Positions 5,684 through 13,816 of a DNA stretch of 13,817 nt are shown piece by piece. Every line of letters starts with the position of its first letter. The first letter of the stretch is position 1. The translations under genes and the position numbers were made by a program. The DNA is from DUZB01 sp964407525 (GTDB lineage: Bacteria > Desulfobacterota > DSM-4660 > Desulfatiglandales > Desulfatiglandaceae): contig CAYOWC010000109.1 in the NCBI GenBank assembly GCA_964407525.1, positions 1 through 13,817 on the forward strand, read 5' to 3'. The notes beneath the pieces were generated by a model that saw only the letters and a list, made by a program, of their open reading frames with translations, was not told the DNA's origin and made no database searches.

Positions 5684-7264
5684 TTGAAAAATCTTTTTTT
5701 ATCGGTTTTATTCGCACTCACCGTATGTTTCCTGCTTTTTTCTGTATCCTCTCCCTGCCTCGCGGAAGGAAATTCCTTGATCGTTTCTCTCGGAAGCCAG
5801 GAACTGCAAACCATCAATCCCGCTTACTCGACAAGTCGACACGTCCTGGTTCTCTACCATAACTGGGGGGACACACTTCTGTACAGAGACCCTTCCACCA
5901 AAAAAATAGTACCTTGCCTTTCTGAATCTTTCCGGATGATCGACCCTCAAACCATTGAATTCAATCTTCGAAAAGGGGTTCGTTTTCACAATGGAGAACC
6001 ATTTGACGCATCGGCCGTAAAATTTTCCCTGAATCTTCTCAAAAGCCCTGGTTCCCTGGTTTCCCAGTACCTTTCAGGCTTCGAGGAAGCGCAGATCATT
6101 GATGATCATACGGTCCGGATCAAGACCTCGATCCCAAACCCCACCGCCCTTGAAATTATTGCAAACACCCTATTCATATTCCCCCCCCATTACTACGGCA
6201 AGGTGGGAAAGGAAGGTTTTGAAAAACGCCCGGTAGGTACCGGCCCCTATATGTTCAGTTCCTGGAAAAATCCCCAGGAAATCTGTTTCAGAGCCTACCC
6301 GGACTATTTCGGAAAACCCAAAGGGAAGGCCCAGATACCTCTTTTGTGCGCTATGGTTATCCCTGAAGAGATCCCTCAGATTCAGGCGCTCATGATAGGG
6401 CGTGTGGATCTGTCTCGCTCCACCAACGCCCTTCAGAAACAGATCCCGTTTTTATTAGGGACCACTGACCTTAAAGTCAGGAGCACCCCATCCCTTAGGA
6501 CCAATTTTGTTTGTATGGATTCCATAGGGCGGAGTGGGGTAGAATTCTTCAAGGATAAACGAGTAAGACGGGCTGTCAACCACGCCATAGACAAAAAGCA
6601 AATTATTCAAAAACAATACCTTGGCTTTGCGGACATTAACTGGGGCGTTACCAGTCCGCTCCACTTCGGTCACGAACCCGATGTACAAAAATATCCCTAC
6701 GATCCGGTCAAGAGTAAAAAGCTCCTGGCTGAAGCCGACTATCCCGACGGTTTTACCGTTGATTTTTTCTGCGCAGGCGTCAACGAAAGCGCATGTGAAT
6801 CCATTGCAAAAAACCTGTATGCCGTGGGAATCAAGACCAATATGATCTGGATGGGTGCTGAATGGAGCGAATTCTACAAGAAATTCCTGCGAGGACAATT
6901 TCCCCTGGCCTTTCTCACATGGGGAAGCTATTCCATTTTTGATGCGAGTGCCATCTTGAACCCTTTTTTCATGAACAATGCCCCCGGATGCTACGGAACC
7001 ACACCAGAAATCGACAGGATTCTCAAGGAAGCCAATAACACTCTGGACCAGGAAAATCGGAAAGCCTATTTTTCAAAAGCCCAGAAGGTCATCGCTGAGG
7101 AAGCATTCTGGGCTCCTCTCTGCATCACCAGACCATTGTCGATCATGAAAAAAAATCTGAATTTTGAGCCAAGTTACGACGAGATTGACCGGTACTTCAC
7201 CGCAACCTGGAAAAAGAAGCCTGAGAGCAAATCCGAACAATACTTTAAAGAGAAAATAAATTGA
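5684..7264 (+). CDS. ABC transporter family-5 solute-binding protein (peptide/nickel/opine type)
   Basis: This 526-residue exported protein belongs to the SBP_bac_5 family (DppA/OppA/NikA-like), which catches peptides, metals chelates or other small solutes in the periplasm. Residues 1-27 are a signal peptide (KNLFLSVLFALTVCFLLF core) ending SSPCLA, with cleavage likely before EGN; the Cys is in a poor lipobox, so it is probably soluble. The family signature is seen at FNLRKGVRFHNGEPFDASAVKFSL (split here for length: residues 93-116), and GTGPYMFSSWK lies near 206. Start is TTG at 5684 with AAAGGA upstream; no ATG gives a signal peptide. The stop TGA overlaps the next gene's TTG (TTGA). No permease or ATPase genes are near; the neighbours are sensory, which suggests a receptor role. 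Confidence 0.85.
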   Translation: MKNLFLSVLFALTVCFLLFSVSSPCLAEGNSLIVSLGSQELQTINPAYSTSRHVLVLYHNWGDTLLYRDPSTKKIVPCLSESFRMIDPQTIEFNLRKGVRFHNGEPFDASAVKFSLNLLKSPGSLVSQYLSGFEEAQIIDDHTVRIKTSIPNPTALEIIANTLFIFPPHYYGKVGKEGFEKRPVGTGPYMFSSWKNPQEICFRAYPDYFGKPKGKAQIPLLCAMVIPEEIPQIQALMIGRVDLSRSTNALQKQIPFLLGTTDLKVRSTPSLRTNFVCMDSIGRSGVEFFKDKRVRRAVNHAIDKKQIIQKQYLGFADINWGVTSPLHFGHEPDVQKYPYDPVKSKKLLAEADYPDGFTVDFFCAGVNESACESIAKNLYAVGIKTNMIWMGAEWSEFYKKFLRGQFPLAFLTWGSYSIFDASAILNPFFMNNAPGCYGTTPEIDRILKEANNTLDQENRKAYFSKAQKVIAEEAFWAPLCITRPLSIMKKNLNFEPSYDEIDRYFTATWKKKPESKSEQYFKEKIN

Positions 7265-7887
7265 TCGATAATTTACGGCGTCGGGGGAAAAAGAGTAACC
7301 GCAGCTTCTTTGTCATTTGGGGAGTCATTCTTCTTTTTGGCATTTCTGCTCCCTTTGCACCGACAATCAGAACACACGCATTTGCCCTCGACAAACCCCA
7401 ACAAAGCGGGGTTGCAGCGCTCTATCTGTATAACTTCCTCATGTTTGTAGAGTGGCCTGAAGGAACCTTTCATGACAGCAAACTCATGCAGGTGAAAATA
7501 TTTGGCAATACTGCTCTTTTCGAATCCCTCAAACCCATGATCGGCAAGATCGTAAGAGGAAAGAAATTGGCTGTCACGGAGGGCCTGGGAAAAAAGGATC
7601 TTGTTGAACCATACCACGTCCTGTTCATTGATTCCTCAAAGATGCCGTTTGTCTCCGAGACTCTCAAACGGCTGGAAAATCGGTCTATCTTGACCATAAG
7701 CAATAAACAGGGATTCACGGATATGGGCGGCATGGTTTTTCTCAAAGACCTTTCAAGTCCTACCGTCAAAGAAGGCCACGCGAAAAGATTTGAAATCAAT
7801 CTAACTGCTGTCGAAAAGGCTAGGCTGAGAATAGGCTCCAGGCTTTTGAGACTCTCCGACATTGTGTACAAAGGGGTTGACAGGTAA
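7261..7887 (+). CDS. YfiR-family (DUF4154) periplasmic regulator
   Basis: A 208-residue protein of the YfiR/DUF4154 family. In Pseudomonas YfiR is a periplasmic protein that binds and holds down the membrane diguanylate cyclase YfiN through its sensor domain. Visible family marks are ALYLYNFLMFVEWP (53-66), ILTISNKQGFTDMGGMVFL (143-161) and FEINLTAVEKARLRIGSRLL (177-196). A basic N-terminus and hydrophobic stretch (15-30) with THAFA near 42 look like a signal peptide. It has no cysteine at all, unlike the Pseudomonas protein, whose disulfides matter for stability. TTG at 7261 overlaps the upstream stop (TTGA), so translation is coupled. Its partner is most likely the kinase that begins four bases after its stop. 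Confidence 0.85.
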   Translation: MIDNLRRRGKKSNRSFFVIWGVILLFGISAPFAPTIRTHAFALDKPQQSGVAALYLYNFLMFVEWPEGTFHDSKLMQVKIFGNTALFESLKPMIGKIVRGKKLAVTEGLGKKDLVEPYHVLFIDSSKMPFVSETLKRLENRSILTISNKQGFTDMGGMVFLKDLSSPTVKEGHAKRFEINLTAVEKARLRIGSRLLRLSDIVYKGVDR

Positions 7888-7891
7888 TTTA

Positions 7892-9496
7892 ATGCGGAAA
7901 TTCAAGAATCTTTCCATAAAGAAAAGGCTCCTGTTGATCATCATGTCGATCAATATCTTTTCCCTGGTCCTGGCATTTATTGGGTTCATGACATACGATT
8001 TTCTCATGTTTCGAAAAAATGCCATTCAGAAATCGACTGTCATGGCGGACGTTATCGGGCATAACTGTGTTGCAGCATTGATGTTTGAAGACGAGGCCGA
8101 CGCCACGGAAACTCTCAGCTCCCTGAACCTGGACAAGTCAATCGTAGGGGCATGGATCTTCAAAAAGAACAAAATGATCCTCGCCCAATATGTTCGAGAG
8201 GGCGTTGAACAGACAAAGATGACGCTTGATTTTGAAAAAGACTGCTTTTCTTTTGAAAACGGTTTTCTCGAAATTCACAGGCCCATCCTGTTTAATGGGA
8301 CACTCATCGGCGCAGTTTGCATTAAATCGGACTTGAGAGAAATGATAGCCATGTTGAAGAGTCAGGCCCAGACTACAGCCATTGTCGTGCTGTTGTCCTT
8401 ACTTTTCGCTTTTATTCTTTCAACACGACTGCAGCGACTTATTACGGAACCGATCATCAAACTGGCTCAGCTGGCAACATCTGTATCAGAAAAAAAAGAT
8501 TATTCACTACGGAGTGAAAAACCCCATGTGGACGAAATTGCTTTTCTCGTAGACGCTATAAACCACATGCTGCAGGAAATCGAAGACCAAAACCGTTCAC
8601 TGCTTCTCTCCCGCCAGGAAGCGGAAGACTCGGCGGCAAAAGCGCATCGACTCACGGGAAAAGTAACCCAAATAAATGTAAAACTTAAAGACGAAATCCG
8701 GGTAAGAAAAAATATTGAGAACAAGCTTGAGGAACTCGTTAATCAGAGGACCTCTCAACTGAAGAAAAGTAATCAACAACTTGAAAAAGAGGTAATAGAA
8801 AGAACAGAAGCCGAAAAAAAGATTAAGAACTCCCTCGAAGAAAAGAACCTGCTCCTTGGTGAAATCCATCACCGCGTTCGGAATAATCTGCAGGTCATTT
8901 CAAGTCTCCTCGACTTGACGAGACGCAGGACCGTCAACCAAGAGGCCCGTGGAGTCCTTACCGATGCCACATCAAAAATCCATACCATGGCATTTATCCA
9001 CTCACAGCTGTATGAAAGCGAAGATTTCAGCAGGATAGAAATGGGCCACCACGTAAAGAAGCTGGCCAACCACCTTTCTCAGATCTACGGCGCATGGAAA
9101 AAGGGGATTACCACCGTCTTTGACTGTTCTGATCTATACCTTTCCGTGAGCCAGGCAATCCCATGCGCCCTGGTCCTCAACGAAGTCATTTCCAACGTAT
9201 TCAAACACGCTTATCAGGATGAGCAAACGGGAAAATGCCATGTTTCGGTAAAAACCATCGGAGGGGAAAAGGCCTCGATTACAGTAAAGGATGATGGGAT
9301 TGGAATCTTTGACGATATTGACATAGAAAAAACAGAAACTCTCGGTCTGAAACTCATAAAAAACCTTATTGAAAGACAACTGAAAGGCGAATTCCACCTG
9401 GAGCGTAAAGGAGGAACCCAGGTATCCATGGTATTCGATATTGTCCATGATGATTTACTTATTCATGCTAACACAAGTAAAACAGAATCCTTGTAA
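7892..9496 (+). CDS. Membrane sensor histidine kinase: CHASE8-like, HAMP, coiled coil, HisKA_2
   Basis: A 534-residue sensor kinase. Membrane segments at about 13-38 and 160-180 bracket a periplasmic domain of about 120 residues; VMADVIGHNCVAALMFEDE (50-68) and the following ATETL...I.GAWIF match CHASE8, the domain through which YfiN meets YfiR. A HAMP domain (about 181-235) and a long coiled coil (235-318) follow. The phosphoacceptor is in GEIHHRVRNNLQ (323-334; H326), the HisKA_2 form. The ATPase has an N box with LNEVISNVFKHA (429-440), DDGIG (467-471) and a GLKLI lid (485-489). ATG at 7892, with AGG seven bases upstream, is preferred to GTG at 7862 inside the previous gene. Likely partner is the LuxR-type regulator downstream. 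Confidence 0.88.
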   Translation: MRKFKNLSIKKRLLLIIMSINIFSLVLAFIGFMTYDFLMFRKNAIQKSTVMADVIGHNCVAALMFEDEADATETLSSLNLDKSIVGAWIFKKNKMILAQYVREGVEQTKMTLDFEKDCFSFENGFLEIHRPILFNGTLIGAVCIKSDLREMIAMLKSQAQTTAIVVLLSLLFAFILSTRLQRLITEPIIKLAQLATSVSEKKDYSLRSEKPHVDEIAFLVDAINHMLQEIEDQNRSLLLSRQEAEDSAAKAHRLTGKVTQINVKLKDEIRVRKNIENKLEELVNQRTSQLKKSNQQLEKEVIERTEAEKKIKNSLEEKNLLLGEIHHRVRNNLQVISSLLDLTRRRTVNQEARGVLTDATSKIHTMAFIHSQLYESEDFSRIEMGHHVKKLANHLSQIYGAWKKGITTVFDCSDLYLSVSQAIPCALVLNEVISNVFKHAYQDEQTGKCHVSVKTIGGEKASITVKDDGIGIFDDIDIEKTETLGLKLIKNLIERQLKGEFHLERKGGTQVSMVFDIVHDDLLIHANTSKTESL

Positions 9497-9766
9497 GATT
9501 TCACAAAACAGGGTATAGTTGAATGATTCAAGGCAGTAGGCGATTGACGGGAGGTGGTAGGTGGATGCCCGGGGGCTAAGGATTGATGTTTCAACCGCTC
9601 AATAGGGTAATCTCTAAAAATAATTCTTCTCGCTGGTGGAAGCGGATTCTCTTTGATTTTTTTTGATAATTCCCTGAGGGAACCTGCGTTCTCAAAACCA
9701 TCACCTTAAACCTCGCATAACTCAACCTTTTAGAAAGGCTAAGTTATCGAAGAAAGGATGTGAAAA
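9497..9766. other. Intergenic region before the response regulator
   Basis: The 270 bases hold a short G-rich stretch of degenerate repeats (9530-9556, GTAGGCG/GGTGGTAGGTGG), a weak promoter candidate (TTGATG at 9583-9588 and GGTAAT at 9606-9611, spacing 17), an inverted repeat TTCCC-TGA-GGGAA (9670-9682) and a hairpin at 9717-9747. No open frame is credible. The region suggests that the regulator has its own promoter, but none is strong. Confidence 0.5.
9717..9747 (+). promoter_or_regulatory. Hairpin just upstream of the response regulator
   Basis: ATAACT (9717-9722) pairs with AGTTAT (9742-9747), and inside it CCTTT (9726-9730) pairs with AAAGG (9734-9738) around a TAG loop, with three unpaired bases on each side. 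It ends a few bases before the ribosome site of the gene at 9767. It lacks a T run, so it is not a terminator; it could affect mRNA stability or be a two-fold protein site. Confidence 0.4.
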
Positions 9767-10678
9767 ATGCACAAAATTCTAATTGTAGACGACGAAGTGA
9801 TTATCACCTCCCAACTGGAGGCACTCCTCACATCCGTGGGGCACACTGTCGTAGGCGTGGCCTTCTCAGCAGAAGAGGCCGTTGCCATGGCAAGGGAGAC
9901 GAAACCGGACCTGATCCTGATGGACATTTTTATGGATGAAATGTCAAGCGGCATCACCGCTGCCCAGAAAATAAAGGATGAACTGGATATCCCTGTCATA
10001 TTCATTTCAGGATATGCCGAAGAAGAACTGGTCAGCAAAGCTAAAGAGGTGGAACCGCTGGGATATATCATGAAGCCGTTTGACCCAAATCAGGTCACCA
10101 CGTCTATTGAAGTCGCACTTCACAAGTTCAAGATAGACAGGGAATTTAAAGAAGCACACGACAAGCTCGAAAAACAGTTTCAGGAACGTAATGAAGAACT
10201 CATAAAGGCGTACGAAACGATCAAGGAAAGACAACAGGAACTGGAAATCAGAACCCTTGAACTGGAAGAAACGAATGTCGCCCTGAAAATGCTCATAGAA
10301 AGGCGGGAAGAAGATAAAAGAGAGCTGGAAGAAAAAGTGTTAGGCAATGTGAAGACTTTGGTTGACCCGTACCTTAAAAAACTGCGGACCAAGGATCTCA
10401 CCCCTACCCAGAAAATATATCTGCAGATACTAGAGTCAAACCTTGAAGATATCATCGCGCCTTTCTTGCGCAACCTGGCCATGAAGTACACGGGACTTAC
10501 GCCAAAAGAGGTCCAGGTAGCAGCACTCGTCAAGGACGGCAAAAATACCAAGCAGATAGCCGAACTCATTGATACCACGGTAAGGGCTGTTGAGTTTCAT
10601 CGGCACAGCCTCAGGGACAAGCTGGACCTGAGAAACAGGAAAGTGAACCTCAGGACATTTCTCATGTCCCTTCCGTAA
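9767..10678 (+). CDS. Response regulator: receiver, coiled coil, LuxR-type DNA-binding domain
   Basis: A 303-residue cytoplasmic regulator. The receiver (1-120) has D8, D9, the phosphoacceptor D53 in LILMDIFM, S81 and K103 in the YIMKPFDP motif. A long charged coiled coil (about 122-195) links it to a C-terminal helix-turn-helix of the LuxR/GerE type: LTPKEVQVAALVKDGKNTKQ then IAELIDTTVRAVEFHRHSLR (244-283). The coiled coil should hold a dimer and is longer than in NarL-type regulators. AAAGGA lies before the ATG. It follows the HisKA_2 kinase by 270 bases on the same strand, and no other kinase lies in the window, so the pair is plausible. Its target genes are unknown; they may include this cluster. 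Confidence 0.9.
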   Translation: MHKILIVDDEVIITSQLEALLTSVGHTVVGVAFSAEEAVAMARETKPDLILMDIFMDEMSSGITAAQKIKDELDIPVIFISGYAEEELVSKAKEVEPLGYIMKPFDPNQVTTSIEVALHKFKIDREFKEAHDKLEKQFQERNEELIKAYETIKERQQELEIRTLELEETNVALKMLIERREEDKRELEEKVLGNVKTLVDPYLKKLRTKDLTPTQKIYLQILESNLEDIIAPFLRNLAMKYTGLTPKEVQVAALVKDGKNTKQIAELIDTTVRAVEFHRHSLRDKLDLRNRKVNLRTFLMSLP

Positions 10679-10714
10679 AGGAAAATAACGACTTACCCAG
10701 CTGGAGATCAAAGT

Positions 10715-11230
10715 ATGATTCCAATACAAACCGTCGTCGGCGCAGCCATACTGATTCTCGGAAGAAAGCTCTTCTGGGTATTCGTGGGCGCCATAGGGTT
10801 TGTGCTGGGGATGGACATTGCAGGCCACTTTCTCCAAGGACGTCCGGACTGGCTCATCCTGATCGTTGCCTTCGGAACAGGGATTATAGGCGCCCTTCTG
10901 GCTCTTTTTCTGCAGCGGGCAGCCATTCTTGTTGCAGGTTTCTTCTCTGGAGGACATATCGCCATAACCCTTCTTTCTATATCCGGATGGCAACTTTCCC
11001 TGCCCCCATGGGTTCCTTTCATCATTGGAGGGATTATTGGCGCGGTTCTTCTGTACTCCCTGTTTGACTGGGCGCTGGTCTTTCTCTCTTCCCTCAGCGG
11101 CGCCGGTCTCATCGTTCAATCATTCCCATTGACTCCACAGACTCAAGGACTCGTTTTCATTGGATTGGTTGTGCTGGGAGTCTTTATTCAGGCCGGCCTG
11201 ATGAAAAAGGAAAGGGGTAGGAAAAAATAA
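10715..11230 (+). CDS. Multi-pass inner-membrane protein, DUF4203-like
   Basis: A 171-residue very hydrophobic protein with about six membrane segments (near 4-16, 19-40, 46-66, 68-90, 99-137 as two, and 144-162) and a basic end (KKERGRKK) that should face the cytoplasm. Glycine-rich helices such as GTGIIGALLALF and FIIGGIIGAVLL are typical of the DUF4203/TMEM198-like proteins, whose function is unknown. There is no signal peptide, pore motif or catalytic residue that I can see. GGAG lies eight bases before the ATG. It begins 36 bases after the response regulator and may share its transcript; it converges with the NtrC-type gene, with 19 bases between stops. Confidence 0.7.
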   Translation: MIPIQTVVGAAILILGRKLFWVFVGAIGFVLGMDIAGHFLQGRPDWLILIVAFGTGIIGALLALFLQRAAILVAGFFSGGHIAITLLSISGWQLSLPPWVPFIIGGIIGAVLLYSLFDWALVFLSSLSGAGLIVQSFPLTPQTQGLVFIGLVVLGVFIQAGLMKKERGRKK

Positions 11231-11249
11231 TCCTGGAAACCTGGTCGAT

Positions 11250-12614
11250 CTACTTAAATCCTTCTAACTGGTAAATTTTTATCTTCTTGTGAAGGTTACT
11301 TCTCTCAATACCGATTGCCTCGGCAGTCTTGGAAATATTTCCGTCAAATTCTTTTAGCTTCGCTTGGATAAATTTTTTTTCAAATTCGCCTCTTGCATCT
11401 TTGAGGGAACTGGATGTAAAGGCGTGTTCAAAGCCGGCCTTGCCGGAGGGAACTCTGCTGAAAGGCTCCGGGATATCTACGGATCGAACAACCTTTCCGG
11501 GAATCATAATCATGAGCCGTTCAATAAGATTCTTGAGCTCCCTCACATTTCCAGGCCAGTCGTAATTACATAATATTTCAAGTGCCCTGTCGGATATTTT
11601 TTTTGGCTCTATATTTGTAGTAAGAGAGAACTCACGGATAAACTCTTCAACAAGACCTATAATATCTTCTGTCCGCTCTGTTAGAAGAGGAACCCTCATG
11701 GGAATCACATTCAGCCTGAAATAGAGATCTTCCCTGAATTTCCCTTTTGCTATTTCCTGTTCCAGATCTTTATTGGTAGCGGCAATCACTCTCACATCTA
11801 CTTTGATTGTATTTACACCACCCACTCTTTCAAACCGCTGTTCCTGCAATATCCTGAGCGTTTTGGATTGGGCCTTGAGGCTCATATCCCCGATCTCATC
11901 AAGAAAAAGCGTCCCCTCGTGGGCCATGTCAAATTTGCCCTTTCTCATAGTTGACGCGCCTGTAAACGCCCCTTTTTCGTGCCCAAACAGTTCACTTTCA
12001 ATAAGATCATCAGGAATTGCGGCGCAGTTCACCTCAACCATTGGTTTGCGGCTGCGTTTGCTCAATCGGTGAATAGTGTGGGCTACAAGTTCTTTTCCTG
12101 TACCATTGTCCCCAGAAATCAAAATCCATGCGTTTGTGGGAGAAACGATACGGATCTGCTCTTTCAGTTCGGTGATGGAAGGACTGTTTCCGATAATCCG
12201 GTATCTGTTTTTATTTTTTTCTTTGAGAAGGTCTATCTCTTCTTCAAGCCTGTTGTGTTCGAGAGCATTGTTCAAGGCAAGAAGGAGTTTATCTAATGAA
12301 AGCGGCTTTTCAATAAAATCGTACGCTCCCATTTTGGTCGACTTCACAGCCGTTTCGATATTCCCGTGGCCCGACATCATAACCACCTGAAGCCGCGGAT
12401 GAAGCGATTTCAATTTTTCCAGGGTCTCAATTCCGTCCAGAACCGGCATCCATATATCGAGCAGAACAGCATCCGGCATTGTGGCTTCCACCCTGTCTAA
12501 AGCCGCAGTCCCACTCTCTGCAGTAATAACATGAAATCCTTCATCCGTGAGTATCCCTTCGAGTGACTGAAGAATGCTTTTTTCGTCATCTACTACAAGG
12601 ATTGTTTTCGACAT
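11250..12614 (-). CDS. Sigma-54-dependent response regulator, NtrC type
   Basis: A 454-residue activator with three domains. The receiver (1-120) has D9, D10, phosphoacceptor D53 and K103. The AAA+ domain (about 140-365) has Walker A GDNGTGK (168-174), GAFTGA (215-220), which contacts sigma-54, Walker B GTLFLDEIG (234-242), arginine fingers around R294 and R300, and WPGNVREL (353-360). A Fis-type helix-turn-helix closes it (about 405-450, NISKTAEAIGIERSNLHKKI). All key residues are present, so it should be a working enhancer-binding activator, NtrX/AtoC-like. AAGGA precedes the ATG. Its first 29 bases overlap the end of lpxB, so it is expressed from the lpxB transcript at least in part. No partner kinase is in the window. 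Confidence 0.92.
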   Translation of the reverse strand: MSKTILVVDDEKSILQSLEGILTDEGFHVITAESGTAALDRVEATMPDAVLLDIWMPVLDGIETLEKLKSLHPRLQVVMMSGHGNIETAVKSTKMGAYDFIEKPLSLDKLLLALNNALEHNRLEEEIDLLKEKNKNRYRIIGNSPSITELKEQIRIVSPTNAWILISGDNGTGKELVAHTIHRLSKRSRKPMVEVNCAAIPDDLIESELFGHEKGAFTGASTMRKGKFDMAHEGTLFLDEIGDMSLKAQSKTLRILQEQRFERVGGVNTIKVDVRVIAATNKDLEQEIAKGKFREDLYFRLNVIPMRVPLLTERTEDIIGLVEEFIREFSLTTNIEPKKISDRALEILCNYDWPGNVRELKNLIERLMIMIPGKVVRSVDIPEPFSRVPSGKAGFEHAFTSSSLKDARGEFEKKFIQAKLKEFDGNISKTAEAIGIERSNLHKKIKIYQLEGFK

Positions 12615-13812
12615 AGGGAATTCCTTTCTCCATCATATCCACCGCAATCCTGGCTGTCTTCAGCGAAGCGCCTCCCCTTCCCAAAAGCCTTCGCACTTCC
12701 AAGAGATCTCCTTTCATCTTTTTCCTGAGAGCTCTGTTTTCTAGGAGAGTCGCCGCCTCATGGGCAAGAGTTTCCGGAGTCAGGTTGTCTTGTATCAATT
12801 CACAAACAACTTTCTTTCCTGCAACCAGATTTACCAGGCTGATAAAAGGGACACGGATAAGGGCCTTGCCCGCCAGATAAGAGAGGCGGGAAACCTTGTA
12901 AACCACAACCATGGGGACAGCCATCATGGCCGTGTCAAGGGTAGCAGTGCCTGAAGTTACCATCGCCAGACCACACTGGCCTAGTGTTTCGTAGATTTCG
13001 CCTTCCCGGATCTGAATATCCACAGGCGAGTTCTCAATAAATGGATAAATGAACTCCCGAGAAATGGTATCTGCAAGGGGCAACAAGCATTGAATACGGG
13101 GATAATCTCGTTTCAGGATACCCACCGCCTTGATCATTTCCGGAAGCAGATTGCTGATTTCTTCTTTTCTGCTCCCTGGCAGCAAGCCTATGAACAGACC
13201 GCCTTTTCCTTCATCCAACATTTCTTGACTATCCTGTTCAATGGTCACACCTTCCAGGCAACGATCCATAAGGGGATGCCCCACATAGTCCACCTGGACT
13301 CCCCGCTTTCGGTAAAAATCCTTTTCAAAGGGCAAAATAACCGCCATACGGGTAATGCGCCTGGCAATTTTTTTTACACGGCCTTTTCTCCAAGCCCATA
13401 CCTGCGGGCTGATATAGTATAGCACAGGGATATTCAGTCGCTTTGCAAATCTCGCAAGGTATAGATTAAATTCAGGATAATCCAGCAGAATTAAAAGATC
13501 AGGTTTATTTACCCGAAGGATTTCTTTTAACCTTCTTGCGGCCTTTAGAATAGTTCGGATTCGAACAAACGCTTCTGTAAGGCCCACAACCGCCATTTCC
13601 GAAGAATGGAAAAGAATACGGACGCCGGCTCTTTCAAGATTTTTTCCGCCGATACCACAGAAACGTGTTTCAGGAGCCAATTGCTTGACCATTTCCACGA
13701 GCCTGGCCGCGTGCAAATCGGCAGAGGCCTCACCGGCCACAATAACCACCTGTTTTTTTTCTGGCTCATCGCGGATTAACGTGATATTTTTGTTAGTTGT
13801 CGAATAGACCAT
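12586..13812 (-). CDS. lpxB: Lipid-A-disaccharide synthase
   Basis: LpxB joins UDP-2,3-diacylglucosamine to lipid X, giving the disaccharide core of lipid A; it is a GT19 glycosyltransferase at the inner face of the cytoplasmic membrane. The 408 residues fit the family plus an N-terminal extension of about 20. Motifs seen: VAGEASADLHAARL (25-38), DYPEFN (111-116), YYISPQVWAWRKGR (132-145), VGHPL (177-181), LPGSR (211-215), TSGTATLD (286-293), and SLVNLVAGKKVVCELIQ (325-341). The usual GEASGD is GEASAD here, and VPEL is VCEL. ATG at 13812 is the only good start visible, though its ribosome site is outside the window. It overlaps the NtrC-type gene. The first 14 codons recur in decayed form at the other end of the window. 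Confidence 0.95.
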   Translation of the reverse strand: MVYSTTNKNITLIRDEPEKKQVVIVAGEASADLHAARLVEMVKQLAPETRFCGIGGKNLERAGVRILFHSSEMAVVGLTEAFVRIRTILKAARRLKEILRVNKPDLLILLDYPEFNLYLARFAKRLNIPVLYYISPQVWAWRKGRVKKIARRITRMAVILPFEKDFYRKRGVQVDYVGHPLMDRCLEGVTIEQDSQEMLDEGKGGLFIGLLPGSRKEEISNLLPEMIKAVGILKRDYPRIQCLLPLADTISREFIYPFIENSPVDIQIREGEIYETLGQCGLAMVTSGTATLDTAMMAVPMVVVYKVSRLSYLAGKALIRVPFISLVNLVAGKKVVCELIQDNLTPETLAHEAATLLENRALRKKMKGDLLEVRRLLGRGGASLKTARIAVDMMEKGIPYVENNPCSR

Positions 13813-13816
13813 ACTC
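13762..13816 (-). repeat. lpxB 5' end, inverted copy of bases 1-53
   Basis: This stretch covers the lpxB start codon, four bases before it and the first 17 codons. On the minus strand it matches bases 1-53 with six substitutions and one 2-base gap. Two of the six changes are synonymous in lpxB (TCG/TCA, AAA/AAG), hinting that the other copy once coded for the same peptide. The repeat may extend beyond the window. Confidence 0.75.

Noticed and set aside
5684..5761. Lipoprotein signal on the solute-binding protein
   Set aside because: The Cys at 25 is preceded by S-S-P, which does not fit a lipobox; the C-L-A end fits signal peptidase I better.
9530..9556. CRISPR-like or tandem repeat
   Set aside because: The G-rich units are short and degenerate, with no spacers and no regular period.
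10436..11119. A 227-codon minus-strand frame
   Set aside because: It lies opposite the LuxR domain and the membrane protein; its sequence is a low-quality Pro/Gly/Arg mix typical of an antisense frame.
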